From Lachnospiraceae bacterium GAM79 (GTDB lineage Bacteria; Bacillota; Clostridia; Lachnospirales; Lachnospiraceae), in the NCBI GenBank assembly GCA_003584705.1, contig AP018536.1:3968001-4032000 (forward strand): DNA of 64,000 nucleotides, given 5' to 3'. Below are positions 1 through 7,748 of the stretch, one piece after another. The position numbers were made by a program, and so were the translations under genes. Within the stretch, counting starts at the first letter, position 1. The number at the start of each line of letters is the position of its first letter. The notes beneath the pieces were generated by a model. That model was not told the origin of the DNA. It did no database searches and saw only the letters and a list, made by a program, of their open reading frames with translations.

Positions 1-45
1 GGGAATCGAACCCACAATTGAGTCTTAGGAACTCAAGTCCCTACA
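1..45 (-). other. tRNA-Arg 3' remnant, probable att site
   Basis: Read on the minus strand, this edge holds an anticodon arm with loop TCCTAAG followed by GTGGG and TTCGATT, the T arm of a tRNA. Upstream of it there is no D arm or acceptor strand, so it is only a 3' tRNA fragment. Bases 2-30 match 27 of 29 bases of the intact tRNA-Arg(CCT) at 4871-4899. A partial tRNA copy of this kind is the usual far-end mark of an element that integrated into the tRNA 3' end. The window starts inside the T arm, so its end is not visible. Confidence 0.6.
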
Positions 46-149
46 GAAAATCTATGTTTTTCTTGGTCAACATAAGTCAACCAACAACTTGATTTTACTG
101 ACTTTCCTGTAAATCCATGTCAAAATAAGAAAACTGAAAATCATCTAAG

Positions 150-383
150 TTAAGCACCTCTCGCTGACAAATGAGCGACACTGTCACCCTGAGGGTTCAA
201 CCATTCCGTTCCTGCGAATTCATATTTATGGCTACCATTCTCACTCAGTATGCGGTAATGATAACACTGTTTTCTTATTAGATTACCTATATTATAACGT
301 GTGTGAGGTCGGATCTCGATTGTTTTTTGACCATTATTAACCCGTTTTGCCGATATTTGTTTACAACATATTTGCAAACACAT
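150..383 (-). CDS. Small hypothetical ORF
   Basis: A 77-codon open frame with no recognised family. No clear ribosome binding site precedes the ATG, and its last codons run over the CGCTGACAAA repeat near the left att copy. It may be chance coding in the element end. Listed because no other gene occupies this stretch. Confidence 0.2.
   Translation of the reverse strand: MCLQICCKQISAKRVNNGQKTIEIRPHTRYNIGNLIRKQCYHYRILSENGSHKYEFAGTEWLNPQGDSVAHLSARGA
162..190. repeat. TGACAAA-type repeat near left att copy
   Basis: CGCTGACAAA at 162-171 is followed by an inverted GTCACCC at 184-190. Exact and near copies occur at 4701-4797 next to the tRNA. Copies at both ends of the element are what arm-type integrase binding sites would look like. 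Confidence 0.45.
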
Positions 384-452
384 TTAATATCATATTATTC
401 TTGTTAAAATTCTCTGAACAAAACGTGCTTTGCAACGACAATAACAATTCCA

Positions 453-1325
453 CTACTCAATAAACAAATATGGCGGTCTTACAATTTTATATGCTTCTTG
501 CAGACTTAACTCTACTTTTTGATTTACTGATTTTTTCTTTCCGTTTCCATCTCCCCATGTACTAACATAATCCAAATAAGTTGCATCTATAGAATTCAAG
601 ATATCCGTAATTGTGTACTCCCCGTTCTTTTCCTTATAATAAAGCATCGTGGATAAAACCGAGTTTACATATCTATATAATCTCATACTAATATGTTCTA
701 ACGAATCATCCAATCCTTTTGTTGAATGTATAAGTTGATTTCTCAACCTATAAATATAATTCAAATCATGCATAATGGCTTCATAATATTTTTTTATCGC
801 TATAATTGCCTTATAAGGATTAGTTATGAGCATTTGTAGTTCTGCTGTCTCTCTTTCTAAAACTACATGTTTTTCTAAACCTTTTATGATTTTTCCTATT
901 CTTTCTTCATCTTGAAAAACTTTTATTACTTTTTGAGTGTCATATCCTCCATCATTCAAATCTTTACATTCTCGTACAAACTGAATAACTTCATTGAGTT
1001 CACTATCTGTCTCTCTAGGCTCAAGATAATGCGTCAATCTTGCCCAAAAAATATTTAATTTATTTTTTATATAAAACAAACTAAACACTTCTGGCACAAC
1101 AACCCTAGCCTTCTCAATAATTGTATAACGCGGAAACGGATATAATGTATACTCTAATGCAGACCAAAAATTTAAAAATCTATTTTGTATTTTATATGTT
1201 TTTGCTGTATTTAAAGTATACAGCACTCTTTCTAAGACTTTAATATCTTCATTCACCAAATCATCCTTAAGTTTTAAAAATCTATTCATTTGGCTCTTGT
1301 AGTACGAATCCACATATCCAAGCAT
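453..1325 (-). CDS. HEPN-domain protein, C-terminal part of a split gene
   Basis: 290 codons, alpha-helical and charged. Near residue 195 the motif RLRNQLIH followed by a long helix matches the R-N-x-x-x-H signature of Apea-like HEPN domains, which are often RNases in defence and toxin systems. Its first 40 bases overlap the end of the upstream gene in another frame. Reading that frame further upstream stays open (KTDNVK before the ATG) back to an AAAAAA run, which suggests one protein of about 610 residues split by a one-base frameshift. No ribosome site is obvious before its ATG. Function in defence is inferred from the motif and its island setting. Confidence 0.6.
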   Translation of the reverse strand: MLGYVDSYYKSQMNRFLKLKDDLVNEDIKVLERVLYTLNTAKTYKIQNRFLNFWSALEYTLYPFPRYTIIEKARVVVPEVFSLFYIKNKLNIFWARLTHYLEPRETDSELNEVIQFVRECKDLNDGGYDTQKVIKVFQDEERIGKIIKGLEKHVVLERETAELQMLITNPYKAIIAIKKYYEAIMHDLNYIYRLRNQLIHSTKGLDDSLEHISMRLYRYVNSVLSTMLYYKEKNGEYTITDILNSIDATYLDYVSTWGDGNGKKKSVNQKVELSLQEAYKIVRPPYLFIE

Positions 1326-2248
1326 CTTAACATTATCCGTTTTTTAACCATTATCAAATTTAATCTGTTATTTTCAACCCATCCATATTGTTGATCATCA
1401 CGAATACACCCCTGTACTCCTTGCCACATGTCAAATAATTCTTTAGTTTCTCCAAACTCCTTCGCTGCCATTGAAACTGCCTTAGTTATGTCAAGTGCTT
1501 GATATTCCTTATGTGCAATATAATATTCTTCTCCGCGCCACATATTACCAAAAGAAAAATCTTCCTTTTTTTCTATGATAAATTGTTTTTGTAATAATTG
1601 TAATGCGGGGTAAAGTTGAGTATCACTCCTTATCACAAACTTAATATATATTGTATGTCCAATAGGCTGCCTATCTAATTCCGTTAAGTTATGTATAATA
1701 GAAACATCCTGACCATTTTTCATAAATAAAGTCTGTTGATTTTTAAACCATTCAATTAAATATGCTAACGAATACCCCTTATATAACAAATCACTTATCA
1801 AAGCTTCTATAAGAATATCCATTTCTCCGAAAACTTCTTCTCTCTCCAAGCATAATATATAATCCCCTATAATATCAGCTGCACAAAGTTTTTTCTTTAA
1901 GCAAACCATTGCACAATAAATATTATGTAATTCCTTATTCCTTTCACTCTCAGATAATGCAATCAGCTTATGTAAATGAGTAAAATCATTTTTATACAAA
2001 TCCAACTTTCGGAATGGATGGTGCTGTATTTGAAAATCCAATCCTTCTATTAACCCCTCATATGCTCTTTTTAATTTGCTTGGATCTAATGCTTTACGAT
2101 ACTCATCATAAGTATTTATACTTAATTCTAGATATTGGATAAGACATTCAGTCCTTTTTTCTTCTAATGTATGAAAACTATTATTTACAATATCTCGAAT
2201 CTTAAAAATATAATACTTTTGGCACTTTAAAATTTTATTTTCATCCAT
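1286..2248 (-). CDS. Hypothetical protein, N-terminal part of the split HEPN gene
   Basis: 320 codons with no family recognised. It starts at an ATG preceded on the minus strand by AGAAGGG, a fair ribosome site. The sequence is largely helical. The last 17 or so residues look out of frame, because the frame of the next gene is open from the AAAAAA run at about 1340 onward. It is therefore probably the N-terminal half of the HEPN protein, possibly a sensor or regulatory region. The two genes form the cargo between the integrase remnant and the left att copy. Confidence 0.55.
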   Translation of the reverse strand: MDENKILKCQKYYIFKIRDIVNNSFHTLEEKRTECLIQYLELSINTYDEYRKALDPSKLKRAYEGLIEGLDFQIQHHPFRKLDLYKNDFTHLHKLIALSESERNKELHNIYCAMVCLKKKLCAADIIGDYILCLEREEVFGEMDILIEALISDLLYKGYSLAYLIEWFKNQQTLFMKNGQDVSIIHNLTELDRQPIGHTIYIKFVIRSDTQLYPALQLLQKQFIIEKKEDFSFGNMWRGEEYYIAHKEYQALDITKAVSMAAKEFGETKELFDMWQGVQGCIRDDQQYGWVENNRLNLIMVKKRIMLRCLDMWIRTTRAK

Positions 2249-2757
2249 AATAATTTTCCCTTCTCTATAAATGTACTTGACAAGTTTCTCTTTTTCCGTT
2301 ATGATTAAGCCAGTTAAAGATACATAAGTTAGATATGAGCTACCTGGGTAGTTTCTCTCTTTCTTACTGTATCTTTTTAATTTTTAATACGAATAAAAAT
2401 CTTATATAACACATATACTTATTTAATCGGAGGATGCTTATTTTTGTGTCAGCTTTACCAGGGTAATGCGCACATCAATATTGCATCTCTCCCTTTTTCA
2501 TTTATAATTGTACCAAATCTTATCTATAATGACCAGCATGTTATGTATTTTAATGCACACTAAAATTTTCCATTTATGATCCGGTTAATAAAACTATTTA
2601 TCAATTCTAATCATCGAATTTGTTTCAATTACTCAATTTATCCTATCCATATAATTTTTTGTTTTCTAATCATCACATTTACATGATTTGTGTTGAATAC
2701 AAAGGAGCGATATAGCATAGATACCTTTATCTACACAATATCGCTCCTTTTCCTAAT
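2249..2757. other. AT-rich intergenic region
   Basis: About 500 AT-rich bases between the HEPN gene start and the integrase stop. It must hold the promoter of the HEPN gene, but I see no convincing -35/-10 pair. The only clear structure is the long hairpin at 2701-2750. Confidence 0.4.
2701..2750. terminator. Long hairpin after integrase
   Basis: A 13-bp perfect inverted repeat (2701-2713 with 2738-2750, AAAGGAGCGATAT) encloses a second hairpin TAGATA/TATCTA. It lies eight bases past the integrase stop codon. T-rich sequence follows on the plus strand. It is probably the transcription end between the integrase and HEPN units. Confidence 0.6.
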
Positions 2758-3834
2758 TTATTCTACTTTCATTGTCCTTGCCAACGATGTCAATAACGCA
2801 GCCATTTCCGGATTTCCCAGTACCTTCATCAACAGTTCCGCATCCACTCCATCCGGCACCGTGATTGTACTGTTGCCTTCATCCTGATTTTTCATCTGCG
2901 GATTGAGATTTTCCTTATTATAAAAGGCATTCTCCATAAGTTCCGCATTCTTCCTTCGGTCTTCATCAAGGATATGACCATATACTTCCGTTACCATGTC
3001 TGCCTGAGCATGTCCGGAATCTCCCTGGACTGCTTTAATATCTCCGCCACTTAATTTCAGCTTGTAGGTAACACTGGTATGACGCAGGCTGTGAAACACT
3101 ACATCCGGCAGTCCCAGTTCAACTATGATATCCTGCATTTTTGTCCTCAGATAGCTGTCTCCTATGGGAAATCCGAAAGTTGTTGCCATGACCAGATTAT
3201 AATTCTGATACTCATTCCCCAGTGCTTCAATGATTTCTTCCTGATCCTTTTTCAGATCGATCAGACATTGTGCCACAGATTTCGGAATGAACACTTTTCG
3301 CTTGCTGCTATCCGTCTTTGGTGATTTTAACACCCGGACTGTTTTATTATTTTTCTTCTGACTTGGGAATGTCAGTATGATATCCTTGGAGTTCAATTCT
3401 TCCACTGCCTGTTTCGATACACGCTCCACTTCCTTATTGATGTAAACATATGCCCGGTTGGCCGCAATCGCCTCCTCTGAAATATCCATTGCATCCCAGG
3501 TCAGCCCCAGCACTTCCCCAATTCTGAGCGTTGCCGTAAATGCAAGATGAAATGCTATTTTGAGCATTTTGTTATCACAGGCTTCCAATGCCTGCATAAG
3601 CATCTCTGCTGTCCAGATCTCGCGCTCCTGCTTCTTTGCTTTTGGAACGGTTGCATCCACAGCCGGGTTCTTTTCCATCATATCCCACTTTACTGCCTGA
3701 CGGAAACAGCTTCTTAACACCTTATGTATCTCATTTACTGTACTTTCCGTGATTGTTCCTGTCCCATCCGGATTCTTCGTACTCTTTACCGCCGGCATTT
3801 TGAGAAGATCCTTATAATACTTTTCCATCCGCAC
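2758..3834 (-). pseudogene. int: Tyrosine integrase lacking its N-terminus
   Basis: 358 codons of a phage-type tyrosine recombinase of the ICE integrase family. Seen are the catalytic Arg in RIGEVLGL, the HSLRHTS box and the GHAQADMV...YGHIL segment with the His and nucleophile Tyr, so the catalytic domain is whole. The N-terminal arm-binding domain and most of the core-binding domain, usually some 70-100 further residues, are missing. The frame begins inside the 3' end of a truncated parB. This is a deletion scar joining the left end of an ICE (par) to its right end (int). Arm binding, and so normal integration, is unlikely. Confidence 0.8.
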
Positions 3835-4507
3835 TCAATTTCTTTATGCGGAGTGCCTGGGATAGAGACGGGGTACACTGTGCAAATTCCATTGCATCCA
3901 GCATTTCCTTTTGTTCCTTCTTTTTCAGAAATGACAACTGAACCGCCGGAGTAAATCCCATGCTTCCGTCATCCACTTTTTCAAGCATTTCAGGAATAAG
4001 TTCTGTGATTTTGATATACCTTTGAACCTGCTTGGGACTGTCCCCACATTCCTCTCCAATGAGCTCAATGCTTTTCTTTCCCAAATTATGGTCTACCTGA
4101 CCACATTTTCTTCTTCCTGCCTTCCTTTTGATTGCTTCATACTTCATTTTGTAAGCAAATGCTTTTTCGCTCGGACTTATCATTTCCCGTTGTAAATTTG
4201 AATCAACCATAGATACAACCGCTTCATCATCTTTTAATACCCGAATGATCACAGGTACCTTACGATAACCGATCTTTTCAGCTGCAAATTTTCTTCTGTG
4301 ACCCGATATGATCTCATAAGTTCCATCCTGCCTCGGTCTGACTATCAGAGGATTTAATATTCCATATTTCTTAATGCTCTCCTGCAATTCAATCATCTGA
4401 CTGTCCGCCAGAACCTTGAATGGATGGTTTACAAATCCCCGAAGTCTTTCCAACTCAATTTCTACAACTCTTTCATCCTGATCCAGCAATTCCTTCTTTT
4501 CTTCCAT
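3812..4507 (-). pseudogene. parB: ParB-like protein, C-terminus deleted
   Basis: A ParB/Spo0J-type protein of 231 residues from the ATG at 4507, chosen because AAAGGAAG precedes it at good spacing. It shows the ISGHRRKFAAEK box and the VDSNLQRE segment typical of ParB, and is clearly related to the complete ParB at 6251-7180. It ends about 70 residues early, just after SLSQALRIKKLSADGK, where it runs into the integrase fragment. No parA precedes it. It is a remnant of a second, related ICE. Confidence 0.8.
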
Positions 4508-4550
4508 AGGCAACTTCCTTTCCCTGAACGCACTCGCGATGCTCACGCAA

Positions 4551-4608
4551 AAAAGCCTGTCCAGAATAGATTGTATTTATCTAATCTGAACGGACTCTTC
4601 CGACAGGC
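4551..4608 (-). terminator. Leader terminator before parB remnant
   Basis: On the minus strand GCCTGTC (4602-4608) pairs with GACAGGC (4555-4561), with an inner AGATT/AATCT pairing, and a TTTTTT run follows. It lies between the expected promoter and the parB start, in the same relative place as the leader terminator before parA at 5389-5438. That suggests par genes of this family are controlled by attenuation or shielded from outside transcription. Confidence 0.55.
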
Positions 4609-4700
4609 CTGATATCACAGACAAGAATATAGTGTTTTATTTCACTGCTTTTCCTAATTTTACACCTCAAAACTCATCCTACACTGTAGTTAATCCCTCC

Positions 4701-4797
4701 GGGTGACAAACCAGAAAATGTGAATCAGTGACAAGCATCCATCCCCGCTGACAAAATCAGTATATTTAACCCCGTTTCGCTGACAAATTTGTCACTG
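4701..4797. repeat. Cluster of TGACAAA-type repeats near the tRNA
   Basis: GGGTGACAAA (4701), AGTGACAAG (4727), CGCTGACAAA (4746), CGCTGACAAA (4778) and an inverted GTCACTG (4791) lie within 100 bp of the tRNA-Arg 3' end. Matching motifs lie near the left att copy. Candidate integrase arm sites, or par/rep iterons of the decayed element. Confidence 0.5.
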
Positions 4798-4860
4798 AAA
4801 TTGCAATTCTGCATGAAAAAAGCGGCAATGAAACTATCTTCATTACCGCTAAAAATGAGC

Positions 4861-4931
4861 GTCTCCTATAGGAATCGAACCTACAATAGAGTCTTAGGAG
4901 GACCCCGTTATATCCATTTAACTAAGGAGAC
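4861..4931 (-). tRNA. tRNA-Arg (anticodon CCT)
   Basis: A complete 71-base cloverleaf on the minus strand: acceptor GTCTCCT/AGGAGAC, D arm starting GTTA, anticodon stem GGGTC/GACTC with loop CTCCTAA (anticodon CCT, reads AGG), and T arm GTAGG-TTCGATT-CCTAT. No CCA is encoded. Its 3' half is duplicated at bases 2-30, so it is the integration target of the decayed element on its 3' side. Confidence 0.9.
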
Positions 4932-5043
4932 AAATGCCGTATTTTCGGGCTTTTCAGCTCTTTTGGCTCCGGCTGCCATATCTATGAATTCAATCACTCT
5001 TGTGATGAATTTCCATTGTATCTTATTTTGACATTCAGGTCAA

Positions 5044-5152
5044 TCCCTGTTGGAATCGAACTCTGACTTATCACTTCTCAACTTCCATAAGTCTCAACCA
5101 TGATTGAACCTTAGGAGATGGACCCAGTGCATATATTCCCTATCAACAGGGA
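5044..5152 (-). other. tRNA-like degenerate element
   Basis: On the minus strand the ends pair (TCCCTGTT with AACAGGGA). Inside are CTCCTAAG, as in the tRNA-Arg anticodon loop, a 7-bp hairpin GACTTAT/ATAAGTC in the place of a variable arm, and GAGTTCGATTCC like a T loop. The expected T stem does not pair and the total is 109 bases, so it is not a normal tRNA. It may be a decayed tRNA enlarged by att insertion, or an att-associated structured RNA. Confidence 0.35.
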
Positions 5153-5388
5153 TAAAGAAAATGCAGTTATATCAAGGCTTTTCTCCATGTTCTCTATAAA
5201 CCTTGTACAAGCAAAATCAAGCAAAAACAAAGGATTTTAGCCCCCTATTGTTTGCACTCTGTTTGCAAAGGCGCGAAATTTGGCGTTAGCCAAAAGTTCA
5301 ATTCCCGTCGAGACTTAATTATATTCATGGTATCGTGGACATAGTTTACCATACATAGAGGTTCATTACAAGAGGTATTGAGCCAGTG

Positions 5389-5438
5389 AAAGTGCCTGTT
5401 TTATCTTTCTCAGGAAAGGTAAAGCAGGCACTTTTTTT
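5389..5438 (+). terminator. Long leader terminator before parA
   Basis: AAAGTGCCTG (5389-5398) pairs with CAGGCACTTT (5425-5434). The inner TTTATCTTTC/GAAAGGTAAA pairing extends it to an almost perfect stem around a TCAG loop, followed by a T run. It ends 34 bases before the parA start. It either blocks transcription entering the ICE or acts as an attenuator in the par leader. Confidence 0.75.
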
Positions 5439-5472
5439 CATATCTAAACTTAGAAAGAAATGAGGTGAAATC

Positions 5473-6294
5473 ATGAATACACAGATTATTGCCATAGCCA
5501 ACCAAAAAGGTGGTGTCGGCAAAACAACCACTTGTGCCAATCTTGGAATTGGTCTGGCGCAGTCCGGGAAGAAAGTCCTTCTGATTGACGGAGACCCACA
5601 GGGAAGCCTGACCATCAGCTTGGGCAATCCTCAGCCTGATAAGCTGCCCTTTACACTGTCAGACGCTATGGGCCGTATTTTGATGGATGAACCAATTCGT
5701 CCCGGCGAGGGTATCCTGCACCACCCTGAGGGCGTAGACCTGATGCCTGCGGACATCCAGCTATCTGGTATGGAGGTATCTCTGGTAAACGCTATGAGCC
5801 GAGAAACCATTCTGCGACAATATCTGGACACGCTGAAGGGGCAATACTCCCATATCCTTATTGATTGCCAGCCCTCCCTGGGTATGCTTACGGTCAATGC
5901 ACTGGCTGCCGCTAATAGGGTTATAATCCCCGTCCAGGCAGAGTATCTTCCAGCTAAAGGTTTGGAGCAGCTTTTGCAAACTATCAATAAGGTTCGCAGA
6001 CAAATCAATCCCAAGCTGCAAATTGATGGGATTCTGCTGACGATGGTAGACAGCCGAACCAATTTTGCCAAAGAAATCTCCGCTCTTCTGCGCGAAACCT
6101 ATGGCAGTAAGATCAAGGTGTTTACATCAGAAATTCCTCATTCTGTCAGGGCTAAAGAAATCAGTGCTGAAGGAAAAAGCATTTATGCCCATGATCCTAA
6201 TGGCAAAGTGGCTGAGGGCTACAAAAATCTGACGAAGGAGGTATTGAAACTTGAAAAGCAGCGCGAAAAAAATAGAGCTGGCCTCAGTAGATGA
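5473..6294 (+). CDS. parA: ParA/Soj-type partition ATPase
   Basis: 273 residues. The deviant Walker A KGGVGKTT follows the N-terminal strand at residues 11-18, with LLIDGDPQGS and ILIDCQPSLGMLT as the other nucleotide-binding motifs. Family members bind DNA as ATP dimers and, with ParB, keep excised circular or plasmid forms in daughter cells. GAGGTG precedes the ATG. It is the first gene of the ICE and overlaps parB, so the two form one operon downstream of the leader terminator. Confidence 0.92.
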   Translation: MNTQIIAIANQKGGVGKTTTCANLGIGLAQSGKKVLLIDGDPQGSLTISLGNPQPDKLPFTLSDAMGRILMDEPIRPGEGILHHPEGVDLMPADIQLSGMEVSLVNAMSRETILRQYLDTLKGQYSHILIDCQPSLGMLTVNALAAANRVIIPVQAEYLPAKGLEQLLQTINKVRRQINPKLQIDGILLTMVDSRTNFAKEISALLRETYGSKIKVFTSEIPHSVRAKEISAEGKSIYAHDPNGKVAEGYKNLTKEVLKLEKQREKNRAGLSR

Positions 6295-7180
6295 CCTGTT
6301 TTCTACAGAAGAAAGTCGGCAAGACGAGCAACTGGAAAAAATTCAGGAAATTCCCCTATCTGAACTGCATCCGTTCAAGGATCACCCCTTCAAGGTCAAG
6401 GATGATGATGCAATGATAGAAACCGCAGACAGCATCAAAAAGTATGGTGTGTTGGTTCCTGCGATTGCCAGACCACTGCCTGATGGCGGTTATGAGCTGG
6501 TAGCCGGTCACAGACGCCGCAGAGCCAGCGAATTGGCCGGAAAAGAAACCATGCCTGTCATTGTGCGCGACTTGGATGACGATGCTGCCACAATTATTAT
6601 GGTTGACAGCAATTTGCAGCGAGAAAATCTGCTCCCCAGTGAAAGGGCTTTTGCCTACAAAATGAAGCTGGAAGCCATTAAACATCAAGGAGCAAGAACA
6701 GACCTGACTTCTGTTCAAGTTGAACAGAAGTTGAGCGCCAGAGACCAGGTGGCAAAAGAAGCCGGTGAACGAAGCGGTATCCAGGTAATGCGATATGTTC
6801 GTTTGACTGAACTGATTCCAGAGCTTTTGGATATGGTGGATGAAAAGAAAATCGCATTTAACCCAGCCTATGAACTCTCTTTTTTGAAACCGGACGAACA
6901 GCAAATGCTGGTGGAAACAATGGACTATGAGCAGGCTACCCCTTCTCTCTCTCAGGCTCAGCGAATGAAAAAGTTCAGCCAGGAAGGGAAATTGTCAGAA
7001 GATGTGATGCTTGCCATCATGTCAGAGGAAAAAAAGGGTGATCTGGATAAAGTGACCTTGAGCAGCGATACCTTACGAAAGTATTTCCCCAAAAGCTATA
7101 CACCGGCCAAAATGCAGGAAACCATTATTAAACTGCTGGAACAATGGCAGAAAAAACGCCAACGAGATCAGGAACGATGA
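6251..7180 (+). CDS. parB: ParB-type partition protein
   Basis: 309 residues starting at TTG, chosen because AAGGAGG sits nine bases upstream while no ATG is suitably placed. It overlaps parA by 44 bases, indicating translational coupling. The ParB N-terminal domain shows VAGHRRRRASELAG and VDSNLQRENLLPSERAFAYKM. A helix-turn-helix region and a charged C-terminal tail (EQWQKKRQRDQER) follow. Paired with ParA it should bind parS-like sites on the ICE. It is the full-length relative of the truncated ParB at 3812-4507. Confidence 0.9.
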   Translation: MKSSAKKIELASVDDLFSTEESRQDEQLEKIQEIPLSELHPFKDHPFKVKDDDAMIETADSIKKYGVLVPAIARPLPDGGYELVAGHRRRRASELAGKETMPVIVRDLDDDAATIIMVDSNLQRENLLPSERAFAYKMKLEAIKHQGARTDLTSVQVEQKLSARDQVAKEAGERSGIQVMRYVRLTELIPELLDMVDEKKIAFNPAYELSFLKPDEQQMLVETMDYEQATPSLSQAQRMKKFSQEGKLSEDVMLAIMSEEKKGDLDKVTLSSDTLRKYFPKSYTPAKMQETIIKLLEQWQKKRQRDQER

Positions 7181-7191
7181 AGGGAGAGCCT

Positions 7192-7464
7192 ATGAAAGAT
7201 ATTGCAGCAAGGGAACTGAAAGGCCACAACATTCTTGCAGTGGAGCGATTTTGGGACAGCACTTTCTGGATGATTGAGTTTACTGTCTTGCGCCCTACTG
7301 CTTATGGAGAACCTGGTGACGAAATGAGGCTTTTTCTCACAGAGGACGGGTATCAGTCAGCTCTGCAAAGCCAGCAGCGTCGAGAAATCAAAATTAAGAG
7401 ATATGCCCATGTTATTGAGGGGCATATCCTCGACTTCAAGCCTAAAAAACACCGTCGTTCATAA
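7192..7464 (+). CDS. Small DUF5720-like ICE protein
   Basis: 90 residues from the ATG that follows AGGGAG. An ATG at 7177 is also possible. It resembles a small protein group found in Tn1549-like elements (I think DUF5720), with the pattern ELKGHNILAVERF...RLFLTEDGYQSAL...IKIKRYAHV. A related copy lies at 9455-9766. Function unknown. It sits in the par-rep regulatory block. Confidence 0.65.
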   Translation: MKDIAARELKGHNILAVERFWDSTFWMIEFTVLRPTAYGEPGDEMRLFLTEDGYQSALQSQQRREIKIKRYAHVIEGHILDFKPKKHRRS

Positions 7465-7486
7465 CCGATACAACGAAAGGAAAGGA

Positions 7487-7681
7487 ATGAATATGTGTAC
7501 TGTAAGAGAAATCCGAGAAGCTATTCAAGAAGATTGCCGCTCACAGCGTGATATGGAATCCACCGAGATTGACCGTGTTTTTCAAACCTTACCATTTTCT
7601 CAGGAAAGGGATCTGTTTGATAAACCACCAATGCCAAAACGCCCCTACCGACGCAAGAAAAAAGATACAGACAGACCCTAA
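7487..7681 (+). CDS. Small hypothetical protein
   Basis: 64 residues from an ATG preceded by GAAAGG. Charged, ending in a basic tail (RRKKKDTDRP). No family recognised. It lies between the DUF5720-like gene and the replication gene in the same direction. Confidence 0.6.
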   Translation: MNMCTVREIREAIQEDCRSQRDMESTEIDRVFQTLPFSQERDLFDKPPMPKRPYRRKKKDTDRP

Positions 7682-7748
7682 CCGCTGCCACAATTCTTTT
7701 ATGAATTGCGGCTTTTTTCATACCTGAGAAATGAAAGGAGTGAAGTAA

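Larger units (their letters stand above)
4932..5472. other. Left end region of the ICE
   Basis: No gene lies between the tRNA-Arg and parA. The stretch holds the tRNA-like element, a T-loop-like AAAGTTCAATTCCCG near 5300, and the long leader hairpin before parA. The ICE left junction should be in here, but I cannot place it without the right junction, which lies outside the window. Confidence 0.4.

Noticed and set aside
1286..1345. Programmed -1 frameshifting at AAAAAAC joining the HEPN halves
   Set aside because: The zero-frame codons (GTT AAA AAA CGG) do not form a standard slippery heptamer, so ordinary frameshift mutation or phase variation is more likely. Not excluded.
5473..5627. Group II intron, retron or diversity-generating element somewhere in the window
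   Set aside because: I looked for reverse transcriptase motifs (YxDD) and template/variable repeats in all frames and saw none.
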